Source: JBEVOS01 sp044226655 (lineage in GTDB: Bacteria; Pseudomonadota; Alphaproteobacteria; Caulobacterales; Aquidulcibacteraceae). From it: DNA of 64,000 bases. The first letter of the stretch is position 1. Each line of letters starts with the position of its first letter. A model generated the notes under the pieces. It saw only the letters and a list, made by a program, of their open reading frames with translations. It ran no database searches and was not told the DNA's origin. Where the stretch lies: the NCBI GenBank assembly GCA_044226655.1, contig JBGAGO010000001.1:930001-994000 (forward strand), given 5' to 3'. Shown one piece after another: positions 17,096 to 23,433 of this stretch. The position numbers and the translations under genes were made by a program.

Positions 17096-18009
17096 GCGTC
17101 GAGCGCGCGTCCGGCGCGCCAATAGCCCATCAGCGTGGCGCTTTCGCGCGCCAGTCCGCGCGCCGGGATCAGGATGCGGCGGATTTCCTTGATCGCGCCG
17201 GCTTCGCCTGCCGCCCAGGCGTAGAAGCGTGAATCTGTCGGCGCGCCGCGGTCCCACAGAATCTCGCGCTCGACATCGATATCGGGCAGCGCCGCACTCT
17301 CCACGGCGCTGCGCGCCGGTAAATCCGCACGCAGGCTCGCCTCGATCAGCAGATCGCCGTAGCGCGCGTCTTTGCGCACCAGCCAATGCACGTCGAGCCC
17401 AGGCCAGGACGGCAGCGGATAGGCGCGGTCGCCCGCGTCCGGGACTTCGATGAACACCTGGACGCGCGGCTTCTGCGCGGCGCCGGCGAGCGTTTCGAGA
17501 ATGCCGCCCACGGCGGGCAGCGCGGTTTCATCCGCCAGCAGCAGTGCATGCGCGAGCGCCGGCGGCGGGCGCCATTCCACGCCGCCCGGATCGCCGCCGA
17601 AGCCCGCATTGGGCGCGATGATCTGCAGCGGCGCGCCAAGCTGCGCGTCCGTCGCCCAGGCCGAAGCCGGCCCGTTCACGCCATGCAGCACGAAATCGAC
17701 ATCGACCTCGCACGCGGCCGCCCGCAGCGCGCGGATCGTGTAGGTGCGGCGCGGCCAGCGCGTGCGCGGGTCGAGCGCCTGATAGGCTGCCATCCAGCCG
17801 TCCTTCGGCAGAGCCGGCGTTTGGCCGGCGGCGTCGGGAAAGTAGATTTTGATGCGCTGATCAGGCCCGGTCATGGCCATGCGGGCGACGTCCGGGCCGG
17901 CGAAGATCAGCCGCGCCAGCGAAGGCGTCAGCACGGTTTTGCGCGCCAGACGCACATCGAACAGGGAATAGGGCGGGGCCGGCGGCGCGGCGGGCAGGGG
18001 TTCGCTCAT
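17092..18009 (-). CDS. siderophore-interacting protein (FAD-dependent ferric reductase, ViuB-like)
   Basis: A 305-residue cytoplasmic flavoprotein that releases iron from ferric siderophores by reduction. The FAD-binding motif RWPRRTYTIRAL matches the family RxYTxR. The linked VNGPASAWATDAQLGAPLQIIAP strand and the C-terminal NAD-binding SIP domain (RFYAWAAGEAGAIKEIRR) are present. ATG 18009 is chosen over the upstream TTG, which lies within the Fur-like box 18039-18053. It is the first gene of a two-gene unit with the cupin. Confidence 0.9.
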   Translation of the reverse strand: MSEPLPAAPPAPPYSLFDVRLARKTVLTPSLARLIFAGPDVARMAMTGPDQRIKIYFPDAAGQTPALPKDGWMAAYQALDPRTRWPRRTYTIRALRAAACEVDVDFVLHGVNGPASAWATDAQLGAPLQIIAPNAGFGGDPGGVEWRPPPALAHALLLADETALPAVGGILETLAGAAQKPRVQVFIEVPDAGDRAYPLPSWPGLDVHWLVRKDARYGDLLIEASLRADLPARSAVESAALPDIDVEREILWDRGAPTDSRFYAWAAGEAGAIKEIRRILIPARGLARESATLMGYWRAGRALDA

Positions 18010-18038
18010 GCCAGCGTCAATCTGCCCTGTGATACTAA

Positions 18039-18053
18039 TGCGAGTCAATTGCA
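18039..18053. promoter_or_regulatory. Fur-like box upstream of siderophore-interacting protein gene
   Basis: TGCGAGTCAATTGCA matches TGCRARTNARTYGCA at every position. It is centred 37 bp upstream of the ATG at 18009. Confidence 0.65.
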
Positions 18054-18087
18054 AAAACTCTTGGCGCCGGTCGGGGAGCCTGATAGT

Positions 18088-18102
18088 TGCGAATTAGTCG
18101 CA
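18088..18102. promoter_or_regulatory. Fur-like box upstream of the gene at 18124
   Basis: TGCGAATTAGTCGCA is the most symmetric copy of the shared palindrome. It ends 22 bp before the plus-strand start at 18124. With the 18039 copy it makes a divergent iron-controlled promoter. Confidence 0.65.
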
Positions 18103-18123
18103 AATCTGGGGACCGCGCCGCCG

Positions 18124-18540
18124 ATGATCAGCTATTTGGACAGGATGCCCTGCGAATTGCCCTGGGCCGCGCGTTCGGCCGTGTTCGGGCTTCGCCTCTG
18201 GGTCGATGCGCTGAAGCAGGGGCGCCATCCGCCGGATGTTTTGGCGCAGCTGTTCCGGCGCTTCGGGACGGCGGGCGCGGCCTGGCCGGCGCATAATTTC
18301 TTCTATTGGGTCAGCGCTCATGTCACGCGCGCGATCCAGCTTGGCTGCCCGTGCTGCGGCCGTGTCAGCGATGATGAAGCGCTGCTCCTCGCCGCGATCT
18401 TCGCGCCCAATCCTGAAACCGCGCGCGCCGCGCTCAGCGGCTTTGCATCGCCGCAAACGCTTGAGGGCGCCGTGCGTCTCGCCCTCGTTCTTGGCGCCGA
18501 GCTCAACGCGCACCAGCTCGACGCGCCCCGCGCCGGTTAA
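18124..18540 (+). CDS. hypothetical protein with CPCC motif, iron-regulated by position
   Basis: A 138-residue soluble, mostly helical protein of unknown function. Its notable feature is LGCPCCGRVSDDEALLL at about residues 73-89, a closely spaced cysteine pair that could bind metal. Three tryptophans lie in the first half. The start at ATG 18124 gives a frame beginning just after the Fur-like box 18088-18102; earlier parts of the open frame run through the divergent gene and are not used. The Fur-like box suggests expression under iron limitation. No family was recognised. Confidence 0.65.
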   Translation: MISYLDRMPCELPWAARSAVFGLRLWVDALKQGRHPPDVLAQLFRRFGTAGAAWPAHNFFYWVSAHVTRAIQLGCPCCGRVSDDEALLLAAIFAPNPETARAALSGFASPQTLEGAVRLALVLGAELNAHQLDAPRAG

Positions 18541-18678
18541 GCCGCGCTGCACATCCGCGCCGCACGCGTGGCGCGATGCGTGCGCCTATACAAATTTTTG
18601 GAAGTCTTTGCCTCGTACAGGCTGGCGCCCCGCGCAACCGGAGCGCATCGTCCCGTCATCCGCTGACGGGAGACGTGC

Positions 18679-19488
18679 ATGACCAAGACCATCGTCCTCA
18701 TTCACGGCGCGTGGCTGAATTCCAAAGCGTGGGAAAATTGGAAGACGCGCTTCGAAGCGAAGGGCTATGCCGTGCATGCGCCCGATTGGCCGGGCGATGA
18801 AGGCGATCCCGTCGAGCTTAAGGCCCATCCGCGCAAAGAGCTGACGAAATTCGGGCCGAAGGAAATCGTCGCGCATTATGAGCGCATCATTCGTGCGCTG
18901 CCGGAAGCGCCGATCCTGATCGGCCACAGCGCCGGCGGCGTCTGGACCCAGCATCTCGCCGATCGCGGCTTGGGGGTCGCCGCCGTCGCGATCGATCCCG
19001 CGCCCACGCCGGGCATCGGCATTCCGCTCGATGGCCTCATTTCCGCATTGCCCGTGCTCGGCGATCCTTTCAGCGGCGGCAAAGTGGTGTCGATGACGAA
19101 GGCGTTCTTCGCCACGCGTTTCGCCAATGGCCTGCCGCGCGATCAGGTCGATGCGCATTTCGAACGCTATGTCGCGCCCACGGCGGGCAAGGTCTATTGG
19201 GACGGCGTCACCTCCGGCGGCGCGGGCGCCATCACGTGGAAAAGCGCCGTGCGGCCGCCGCTGCTGCTGATCGGCGGCGGCATCGATCTCATCGCGCCCG
19301 CCGCCATGACGCGCGCGATCTTCGCCAAGCAGAAGCGCGCGCAATCGCTCACCGAGCTGAAAATCTTCGAGGACCGTTCGCACTATCTGTGCGCGGAGCC
19401 GGGCTGGGAGGAGGTCGCCGATTTCGCGCTCGATTGGGCCGAACGCCATCAGCGCGCCGCGACGGCGCCCGGCGCGCACGCGGCCTAG
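18679..19488 (+). CDS. alpha/beta-hydrolase
   Basis: A 269-residue cytoplasmic hydrolase. The oxyanion region is VLIHGAWLNSKAWENW. The nucleophile elbow is GHSAGG, with Ser at about residue 76. The catalytic His lies in FEDRSHYLCAEPGW near residue 235. It belongs to the broad esterase/lactonase group; substrate unknown. A ribosome site (GACGGGAG) precedes ATG. The next gene, 28 bp downstream on the same strand, is another alpha/beta-hydrolase of a different subfamily, so the two probably form a short unit. Confidence 0.8.
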   Translation: MTKTIVLIHGAWLNSKAWENWKTRFEAKGYAVHAPDWPGDEGDPVELKAHPRKELTKFGPKEIVAHYERIIRALPEAPILIGHSAGGVWTQHLADRGLGVAAVAIDPAPTPGIGIPLDGLISALPVLGDPFSGGKVVSMTKAFFATRFANGLPRDQVDAHFERYVAPTAGKVYWDGVTSGGAGAITWKSAVRPPLLLIGGGIDLIAPAAMTRAIFAKQKRAQSLTELKIFEDRSHYLCAEPGWEEVADFALDWAERHQRAATAPGAHAA

Positions 19489-19516
19489 CAGCAATTTGGC
19501 AAGCAAGGAGGTTCGC

Positions 19517-20365
19517 ATGCCTTACGTGACGACCAAGGATGGCGCGCAAATCTACTACAAGGATTGGGGCGCCAAGACCGCGCAGCCGATCCTGTTCTCG
19601 CATGGCTGGCCGCTGTCGGGCGATGATTGGGACAAGCAGATGGTGTTCTTCGGCGAGCAGGGCTTCCGCGTGATCGCCCATGACCGCCGCAGCCATGGCC
19701 GCTCCTCCCAGACCTGGGACGGCAACAATATGGATCAATATGCGGACGATCTCGCCGCGGTGATCGATGCGCTGGATCTGAAGAACCTCGTCTTGATCGG
19801 CCATTCTACGGGCGGCGGCGAGGTCGCGCACTATCTCGGTCGCCATGGAACCAAGCGCGCGGCGAAAGCTGTGCTGCTCGGCGCCGTGCCGCCGCTGATG
19901 CTCAAGACGGCCGCCAATCCGGAAGGCACGCCGATCGAAGCCTTCGACGGCATTCGCGCCGGCACGCGCGCCGATCGCTCGCAATTCTATTACGACCTCA
20001 CCATGCCGTTTTACGGCTACAATCGCCCTGGCGCGAAGATCAGCGAAGGCCAGCGCGAGAGCTTCCGCCTGCAAGGGCTGCTCGGCGGCATCAAGGGCCA
20101 GCTCGATTGCATCCACGAATTCTCGGAGGTCGATTATTCGGACGATCTGAAGAAGATCGATATTCCGGTGCTCGTGGCCCACGGCGATGACGATCAGATC
20201 GTGCCGATCAAAGCCGCCGCGCTCAAGACGGTGAAATTGCTTAAGCAGGCCACGCTCAAAATCTATCCCGGCGGCTGCCACGGCTTCGCGGCCACCAACA
20301 CCGATGAGCTCAACGCCGACGTGTTGAATTTCGTGCAAGGCCGCAAGGTCGAAGGCGCCGATTGA
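19517..20365 (+). CDS. alpha/beta-hydrolase of the non-haem chloroperoxidase/arylesterase group
   Basis: A 282-residue enzyme. It begins MPYVTTKDGAQIYYKDWG, the usual start of cofactor-free haloperoxidases/perhydrolases. It carries FSHGWPLSGDDWD (oxyanion), nucleophile GHSTGGGEVAHY (Ser at about 98), the acid in VAHGDDDQIVP and the catalytic His in YPGGCHGFAATN. ATG 19517 has AAGGAGG eight bases upstream; the open frame to 19496 is not needed. The halide reaction of this group is usually incidental to ester hydrolysis, so 'esterase' is the safer name. Confidence 0.88.
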   Translation: MPYVTTKDGAQIYYKDWGAKTAQPILFSHGWPLSGDDWDKQMVFFGEQGFRVIAHDRRSHGRSSQTWDGNNMDQYADDLAAVIDALDLKNLVLIGHSTGGGEVAHYLGRHGTKRAAKAVLLGAVPPLMLKTAANPEGTPIEAFDGIRAGTRADRSQFYYDLTMPFYGYNRPGAKISEGQRESFRLQGLLGGIKGQLDCIHEFSEVDYSDDLKKIDIPVLVAHGDDDQIVPIKAAALKTVKLLKQATLKIYPGGCHGFAATNTDELNADVLNFVQGRKVEGAD

Positions 20366-20378
20366 CGCGAACGGCCGA

Positions 20379-20407
20379 TGCGCCGCCATCACGATGATGG
20401 CGGCGCA
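20379..20407. terminator. hairpin between convergent genes
   Basis: A perfect 13-bp stem (TGCGCCGCCATCA / TGATGGCGGCGCA) with a 3-base loop lies between the hydrolase stop (20365) and the TROVE stop (20416). There is no T-tract, so termination is only plausible. Confidence 0.45.
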
Positions 20408-20415
20408 CGCGGCGT

Positions 20416-21738
20416 TCAGCGCTGTGCTTCGCTGGCGATGATCCAGTCGAGGATCTTTTCGGAGAACCCATCGACGCGCCGCCAGGGCCCATGGCCCACG
20501 CCGTGCTGGTACGACGCGACATTGACCATGTACCCGACGCCCTTCGGCTCATCGACGCGCTCATGCGATTGCTCGTCGGTGAACACGATCAGGCGCACGC
20601 CCTTCTTGTCCACCGCTTCGATCGCCTTGCCGAGATAGGTGCCGCCATGCGGCTGCGAGTTGATGATCGCATCGCGCAGCGCAAAGCCGCGGCGTGATGG
20701 GATTTTCTTCACCTCGTTCGAGAACGTGAAAATATCCACGTCCTCGCCGATCTCGCGCGCCAGCACGGCCAGCCCGCACGCCGCATCGATGCGCCGCATT
20801 TCCGAACGCCCCGACATCGCCGCGTCCATCGAGGCGGAGACGTCGACCAGCAGCACGGTCTTGCCCGTGAGCTGGGCATGCCCCTCGATCGAGCGGAACA
20901 TGGCGTGCTCCAGCTCGGGTTCGAGATCGGGCGCGTGCTGCGCGGCCGCGATGAAGCGGTAGGGCAGCACACGGTCGGTCCGCATCGCATCGAGCGCCTT
21001 GCCGATGGTCTTCTTCGGCACGCCGGCCAATTGCATGCCGCGCAGATTGCGCAACAGCGCCAGCGCGCCGAGCTTGCCGTCGTCGATCAACCGCTCGAAC
21101 GTCTCCTTCTTGTCGGCCCCGCCGGAGAGCGCGACCTCCCACGTGTCGGCCGCTTCGAGCTTGCCGTCGATCAGCTGCTTCCAGACCTTCTCTTGCGCCG
21201 CATCCTTCGGCTTGGCGTGCGTCAGGAACAGCACGTCGCGCAGACGTACTGCGCCGTCGCGGTCGTACTTGGCGAGCTGATAGGCGTCGAATTTGGCGAA
21301 AGCGCGTGCGAGGCCCTTCTTGACCTGCGCCGACACGGCCGCCTTCTTGCGCTGCTGCATCGGCCCCAGCGCATCGGCCCAATAGATCGCAAGAAACTCG
21401 GTCAATTCGTCGGGCCGCTGAATGATCTGCTCCAGCGTGTCGGCGACGAGCTTCTTGTGATCCTCTTGGCGCGCCATTTCGCGCACGATCAGCAGCGGCG
21501 CGTGGCGCAGCTTCATCTCGCTTCGCGCTTCGATCGCCATCGCGGCGACCTTCGCGGGCTTCACCTTCGCGACAAGCTTGGCCATGCGCTGCGCGATGGT
21601 TTCGCCGTCCTCGTAGAATTGATCTTCCCACAGCATGCACGCCATCAGCGCGCGGCGCAGCTCCTGCTCCGGCGTGAAGGCGCGGCCCTTGCCGCCCTCA
21701 TGCGTGCGCACATTCTTGGCCTTGTTGATCTTCGCCAT
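20416..21738 (-). CDS. rsr: TROVE-domain Ro60 ortholog with C-terminal vWA domain (Rsr-like)
   Basis: A 440-residue RNA-binding ring protein. The N-terminal 270 residues are the helical-repeat TROVE domain; the C-terminal part is a von Willebrand A domain with the MIDAS DxSxS motif DVSASM at about 299-304, a later Thr in GGTYLGKAIE and Asp in IVFTDEQS. Bacterial Ro60 (Rsr) binds Y RNAs and misfolded RNAs and, with PNPase, takes part in RNA decay and stress survival. ATG 21738 (MAKINKAKNVRTHEGG) is chosen over 21774. Immediately upstream on the same strand lie a truncated Y-RNA-like sequence, an HNH gene and four Y-RNA-like units, the expected genomic partner of a Ro protein. Confidence 0.9.
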   Translation of the reverse strand: MAKINKAKNVRTHEGGKGRAFTPEQELRRALMACMLWEDQFYEDGETIAQRMAKLVAKVKPAKVAAMAIEARSEMKLRHAPLLIVREMARQEDHKKLVADTLEQIIQRPDELTEFLAIYWADALGPMQQRKKAAVSAQVKKGLARAFAKFDAYQLAKYDRDGAVRLRDVLFLTHAKPKDAAQEKVWKQLIDGKLEAADTWEVALSGGADKKETFERLIDDGKLGALALLRNLRGMQLAGVPKKTIGKALDAMRTDRVLPYRFIAAAQHAPDLEPELEHAMFRSIEGHAQLTGKTVLLVDVSASMDAAMSGRSEMRRIDAACGLAVLAREIGEDVDIFTFSNEVKKIPSRRGFALRDAIINSQPHGGTYLGKAIEAVDKKGVRLIVFTDEQSHERVDEPKGVGYMVNVASYQHGVGHGPWRRVDGFSEKILDWIIASEAQR

Positions 21739-21763
21739 CTCATCACCTGCACATCTCTTCAAA

Positions 21764-21819
21764 CGCGTCATCAATCGGGGAACACACGAGGCGCTCTATC
21801 CACTGAGCTACAGGCCCCC
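21764..21819 (-). ncRNA. truncated Y-RNA-like sequence (3' half) in the TROVE gene leader
   Basis: The minus strand reads GGGGGCC-TG-TA, then a canonical tRNA D-arm (GCTC-AGTGGATA-GAGC), then GTGTGTTCCCC and a unique tail, ending 25 bp before the TROVE start. The order (acceptor 5' strand, D-arm, NTTCCCC closing-strand motif) matches the 3' half of the permuted-tRNA Y unit at 22775-22946. The 5' half, which should carry GGTGGTGAA and a T-arm, is not found upstream; the HNH gene region occupies that place. It is either a decayed Y RNA or a tRNA-like leader element with some role in regulating the TROVE gene. Confidence 0.65.
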
Positions 21820-21925
21820 AGGAAAACAAGAAGAATGGCGGGTTTGGGAGAGAAAAACTGGGCGCTGGGTTTTGACGTTGCAGGCGCCGCAGGGACGCAC
21901 CAGCGGCACCGGACGTGATTTCCGC

Positions 21926-22510
21926 CTAGTCGGCAAACGGTGCGCGATTGAGGGTATCTCCCTCAAACCAATACATGAAACCGTAATATCTGCCGAAGGT
22001 CCCTGCCTTCATACCTCGAAAGTCAAAGTCATATCTACGCTTGCCAATCGCGGCGAGGACGCAGTTGAAGGACTTGAGATCGCGTTCAGAGAGAGTGCTT
22101 CGCTGAATGAACTGCTGGCCGTCTTCTGATTCAGCGCTCCAAGGAGCAGACCTAAGAAACCTATCTTCGCGTCCGCTGAGCCAGAGCTGATCGGACTCCT
22201 TCAGACCTGAAGCGAGGAACTCTTTTATTATTGGAGCGACTGTATGCTCGTTGATCCCTTGACTGACGCAGTAAGGTGATTTGAACCACTCCCGCAGTGG
22301 CTTCTGGTGTCTAATGTTGCAGCCGTTGCAGCACCAGCAAACCCATTGTGGGTCATTGCCGGGCGGATAAAGGTGTTCAATCGTTGCGAAGTGCAGCGGA
22401 TTTGTTCGATCTTTCTTATCTGGCATCGGCACGCGGCAGTAGACGCAGGTCTGATCGCGTAGTCTCAATTCAGCTAAGATGGATCCTGGGATCCCATACC
22501 GAGATTTCAT
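21926..22510 (-). CDS. HNH endonuclease-like protein inserted in the Y-RNA locus
   Basis: A 194-residue protein. A zinc-binding and HNH core is at about residues 18-70: CVYC, then ATIEHLYP (the catalytic His region), then WCCNGCNIRHQ. The remainder shows no recognised domain. Codon and base use is clearly less GC-rich than the neighbours (many AT-rich third positions), which suggests recent transfer. It lies on the same strand between the four-unit RNA array and a truncated fifth unit, so it may have been inserted there as a mobile endonuclease; alternatively it is a stable partner of the Ro/Y system. ATG 22510 gives the complete frame. Confidence 0.75.
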   Translation of the reverse strand: MKSRYGIPGSILAELRLRDQTCVYCRVPMPDKKDRTNPLHFATIEHLYPPGNDPQWVCWCCNGCNIRHQKPLREWFKSPYCVSQGINEHTVAPIIKEFLASGLKESDQLWLSGREDRFLRSAPWSAESEDGQQFIQRSTLSERDLKSFNCVLAAIGKRRYDFDFRGMKAGTFGRYYGFMYWFEGDTLNRAPFAD

Positions 22511-22659
22511 AGCGAAGCTTGCCTAAAGACGGCCGGGGACCGCGTTTTGGCACCCATTTCCTCTTGAGGCCCAAAAGTTAGCATACCATTGCGCGGCGAA
22601 GGCGGACGCCGTTGGCGAGACAGTTACGAGCGACAACTTCAGGTGAAGAGCGTGGTCTC

Positions 22660-22766
22660 GGCGGGGAACGATCGAAACCGCGAGCCCTCCTTGCGGAGGC
22701 CGGCGTGCTCTGCGCTTGCGCGCCAGCCTGCGCCGTCCCGAAGAACGCGATCTCTTCACCACCGCC
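22660..22766 (-). ncRNA. Y-RNA-like unit D (two GNRA hairpins)
   Basis: About 107 nt. The closing stem is GGCGG/CCGCC. The shared 5' motif TGGTGAA is followed by inner stem GAGATCGCG, which pairs fully (with G-U) to CGCGGTTTC. The 3' motif is GATCGTTCC. The insert holds two stable hairpins capped by GCAA tetraloops (GCGC-GCAA-GCGC and CCTCC-GCAA-GGAGG) rather than a tRNA-like fold. Last unit of the array, followed by the HNH gene. The call rests on shared closing structure with units A-C and linkage to a Ro60 gene. Confidence 0.72.
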
Positions 22767-22774
22767 AAAAGCAA

Positions 22775-22946
22775 GCCGAACCGGGGAACAGGCGAAATCT
22801 GAGACGCCGCGCGCCTCCATTGCTGGCGACGCGCGGCACGCGCTCTGCTGCTGAGCTACGGGCCCCCATGTTGGGCCCGGCGGGATTTGCACCCGCGACC
22901 TCGTCGTTATCAGCGAAGGATCAGATCTCTTCACCACCGGAACGGC
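22775..22946 (-). ncRNA. yrlA: Y-RNA-like unit C with circularly permuted tRNA-Ile-like domain (YrlA type)
   Basis: About 172 nt. The outer stem is GCCG-TT-CCGG/CCGG-TT-CGGC. Then come the Ro-type motif TGGTGAA and inner stem GAGATCTGA pairing with TCAGATTTC. The insert reads like the 3' half of a tRNA (anticodon-arm loop CTGATAA, variable AGGTC, T-arm GCGGG-TGCAAAT-CCCGC, acceptor strand CGGGCCC). A 7-nt loop (AACATGG) follows, then the 5' half (acceptor GGGCCCG, TA, D-arm GCTC-AGCAGCA-GAGC). The acceptor strands pair over 7 bp, so this is a permuted tRNA. Known bacterial YrlA RNAs mimic tRNA with a capped acceptor stem, as here. It is not a decodable tRNA: its 5' and 3' halves are in reverse order. 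Confidence 0.85.
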
Positions 22947-22956
22947 ATGTCGGTAT

Positions 22957-23040
22957 CGTCGGGGAATGGTCGAAAGCGGCCTTGCCGGAGTCGAACCGGC
23001 TTTGCCCAGAGCGAAGAAACCGCGCTCTTCACCACCGACG
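22957..23040 (-). ncRNA. Y-RNA-like unit B (T-arm-containing)
   Basis: About 84 nt, closed by the perfect stem CGTCGG/CCGACG. The 5' motif is TGGTGAA and the 3' motif TTTCGACCATTCC. The insert has a stem-loop AGAGCG...CGCTCT resembling an anticodon arm and a canonical T-arm, GCCGG-TTCGACT-CCGGC, but no D-arm or acceptor, so it is a minimal tRNA-like module. Linkers to the neighbouring units are 8 and 10 nt, indicating one transcript that may be cut into units. Confidence 0.75.
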
Positions 23041-23048
23041 AAAATGCT

Positions 23049-23113
23049 CTCAGGGGAACGGACGATGCGGGGCTGGGTTGCAAACGAAGGAACCCGCATC
23101 TTCACCACCTGAG
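23049..23113 (-). ncRNA. Y-RNA-like unit A (minimal hairpin)
   Basis: About 65 nt, the shortest unit. Closing stem CTCAGG/CCTGAG, motif TGGTGAA, inner stem GATGCGGG pairing with CCCGCATC (with GGTT/AACC as an alternative extension), 3' motif GTCCGTTCC. The insert is only a hairpin. It follows a strong intrinsic terminator by about 50 nt, so a promoter for the array should lie in 23114-23165; no convincing promoter elements could be assigned. Confidence 0.72.
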
Positions 23114-23165
23114 TTTCAAATTCTCCTCGCGTTTCCGCATCACAAAAGCTGCGGCGAGGCTGGAA

Positions 23166-23200
23166 ACAAAAACCCCTCCGCATGATCGGTGCGGAGGGGT
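23166..23200 (-). terminator. intrinsic terminator ending the epimerase operon
   Basis: On the minus strand an 11-bp perfect stem ACCCCTCCGCA / TGCGGAGGGGT with a 7-base loop is followed by TTTTGTTT. It separates the polysaccharide genes from the Y-RNA-like array. The 230 bp between it and the epimerase stop (23434) show no supported gene. Confidence 0.85.
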
Positions 23201-23433
23201 TCGAAGATCGAACGTTCGGAACGGGCCTCAGCCCATCCCGCCTCCGCAAAATTGCGCGCACTCAGCCAGACGCGGCGCTCTGCGCGCCGCGGTCGGTTCG
23301 TTGCGTAGAAATATGCCTGCGCGTTTCACGCGTGCGTTTTCAAATCTGCATCGCGCGGCCAAATCCACGCGAAGGGCGCGGTGTATGATCTTCGTTTGCG
23401 GCGCCGTCAAGGCGAAAATTTATGAAATCAAAC

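Noticed and set aside
22800..22940. An ordinary tRNA-Ile gene
   Set aside because: The 3' half precedes the 5' half, so no normal tRNA can be read. The permuted-in-Y-RNA fold fits all pairs.
22775..22946. Two-piece permuted tmRNA as in other alphaproteobacteria
   Set aside because: A true D-arm with GCTC/GAGC and an anticodon arm are present and there is no tag reading frame; tmRNA lacks these.
22660..23113. CRISPR array
   Set aside because: Repeat parts are short, units differ in length (65-172 nt), stems vary between units, and no cas genes are present.
22589..23261. Open frames of 190-227 residues on both strands across the RNA array
   Set aside because: They run through all structured RNA units, have no ribosome sites or family features, and repeat the RNA motifs as protein words (e.g. 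SLHH, SSPP). The RNA interpretation explains the sequence.
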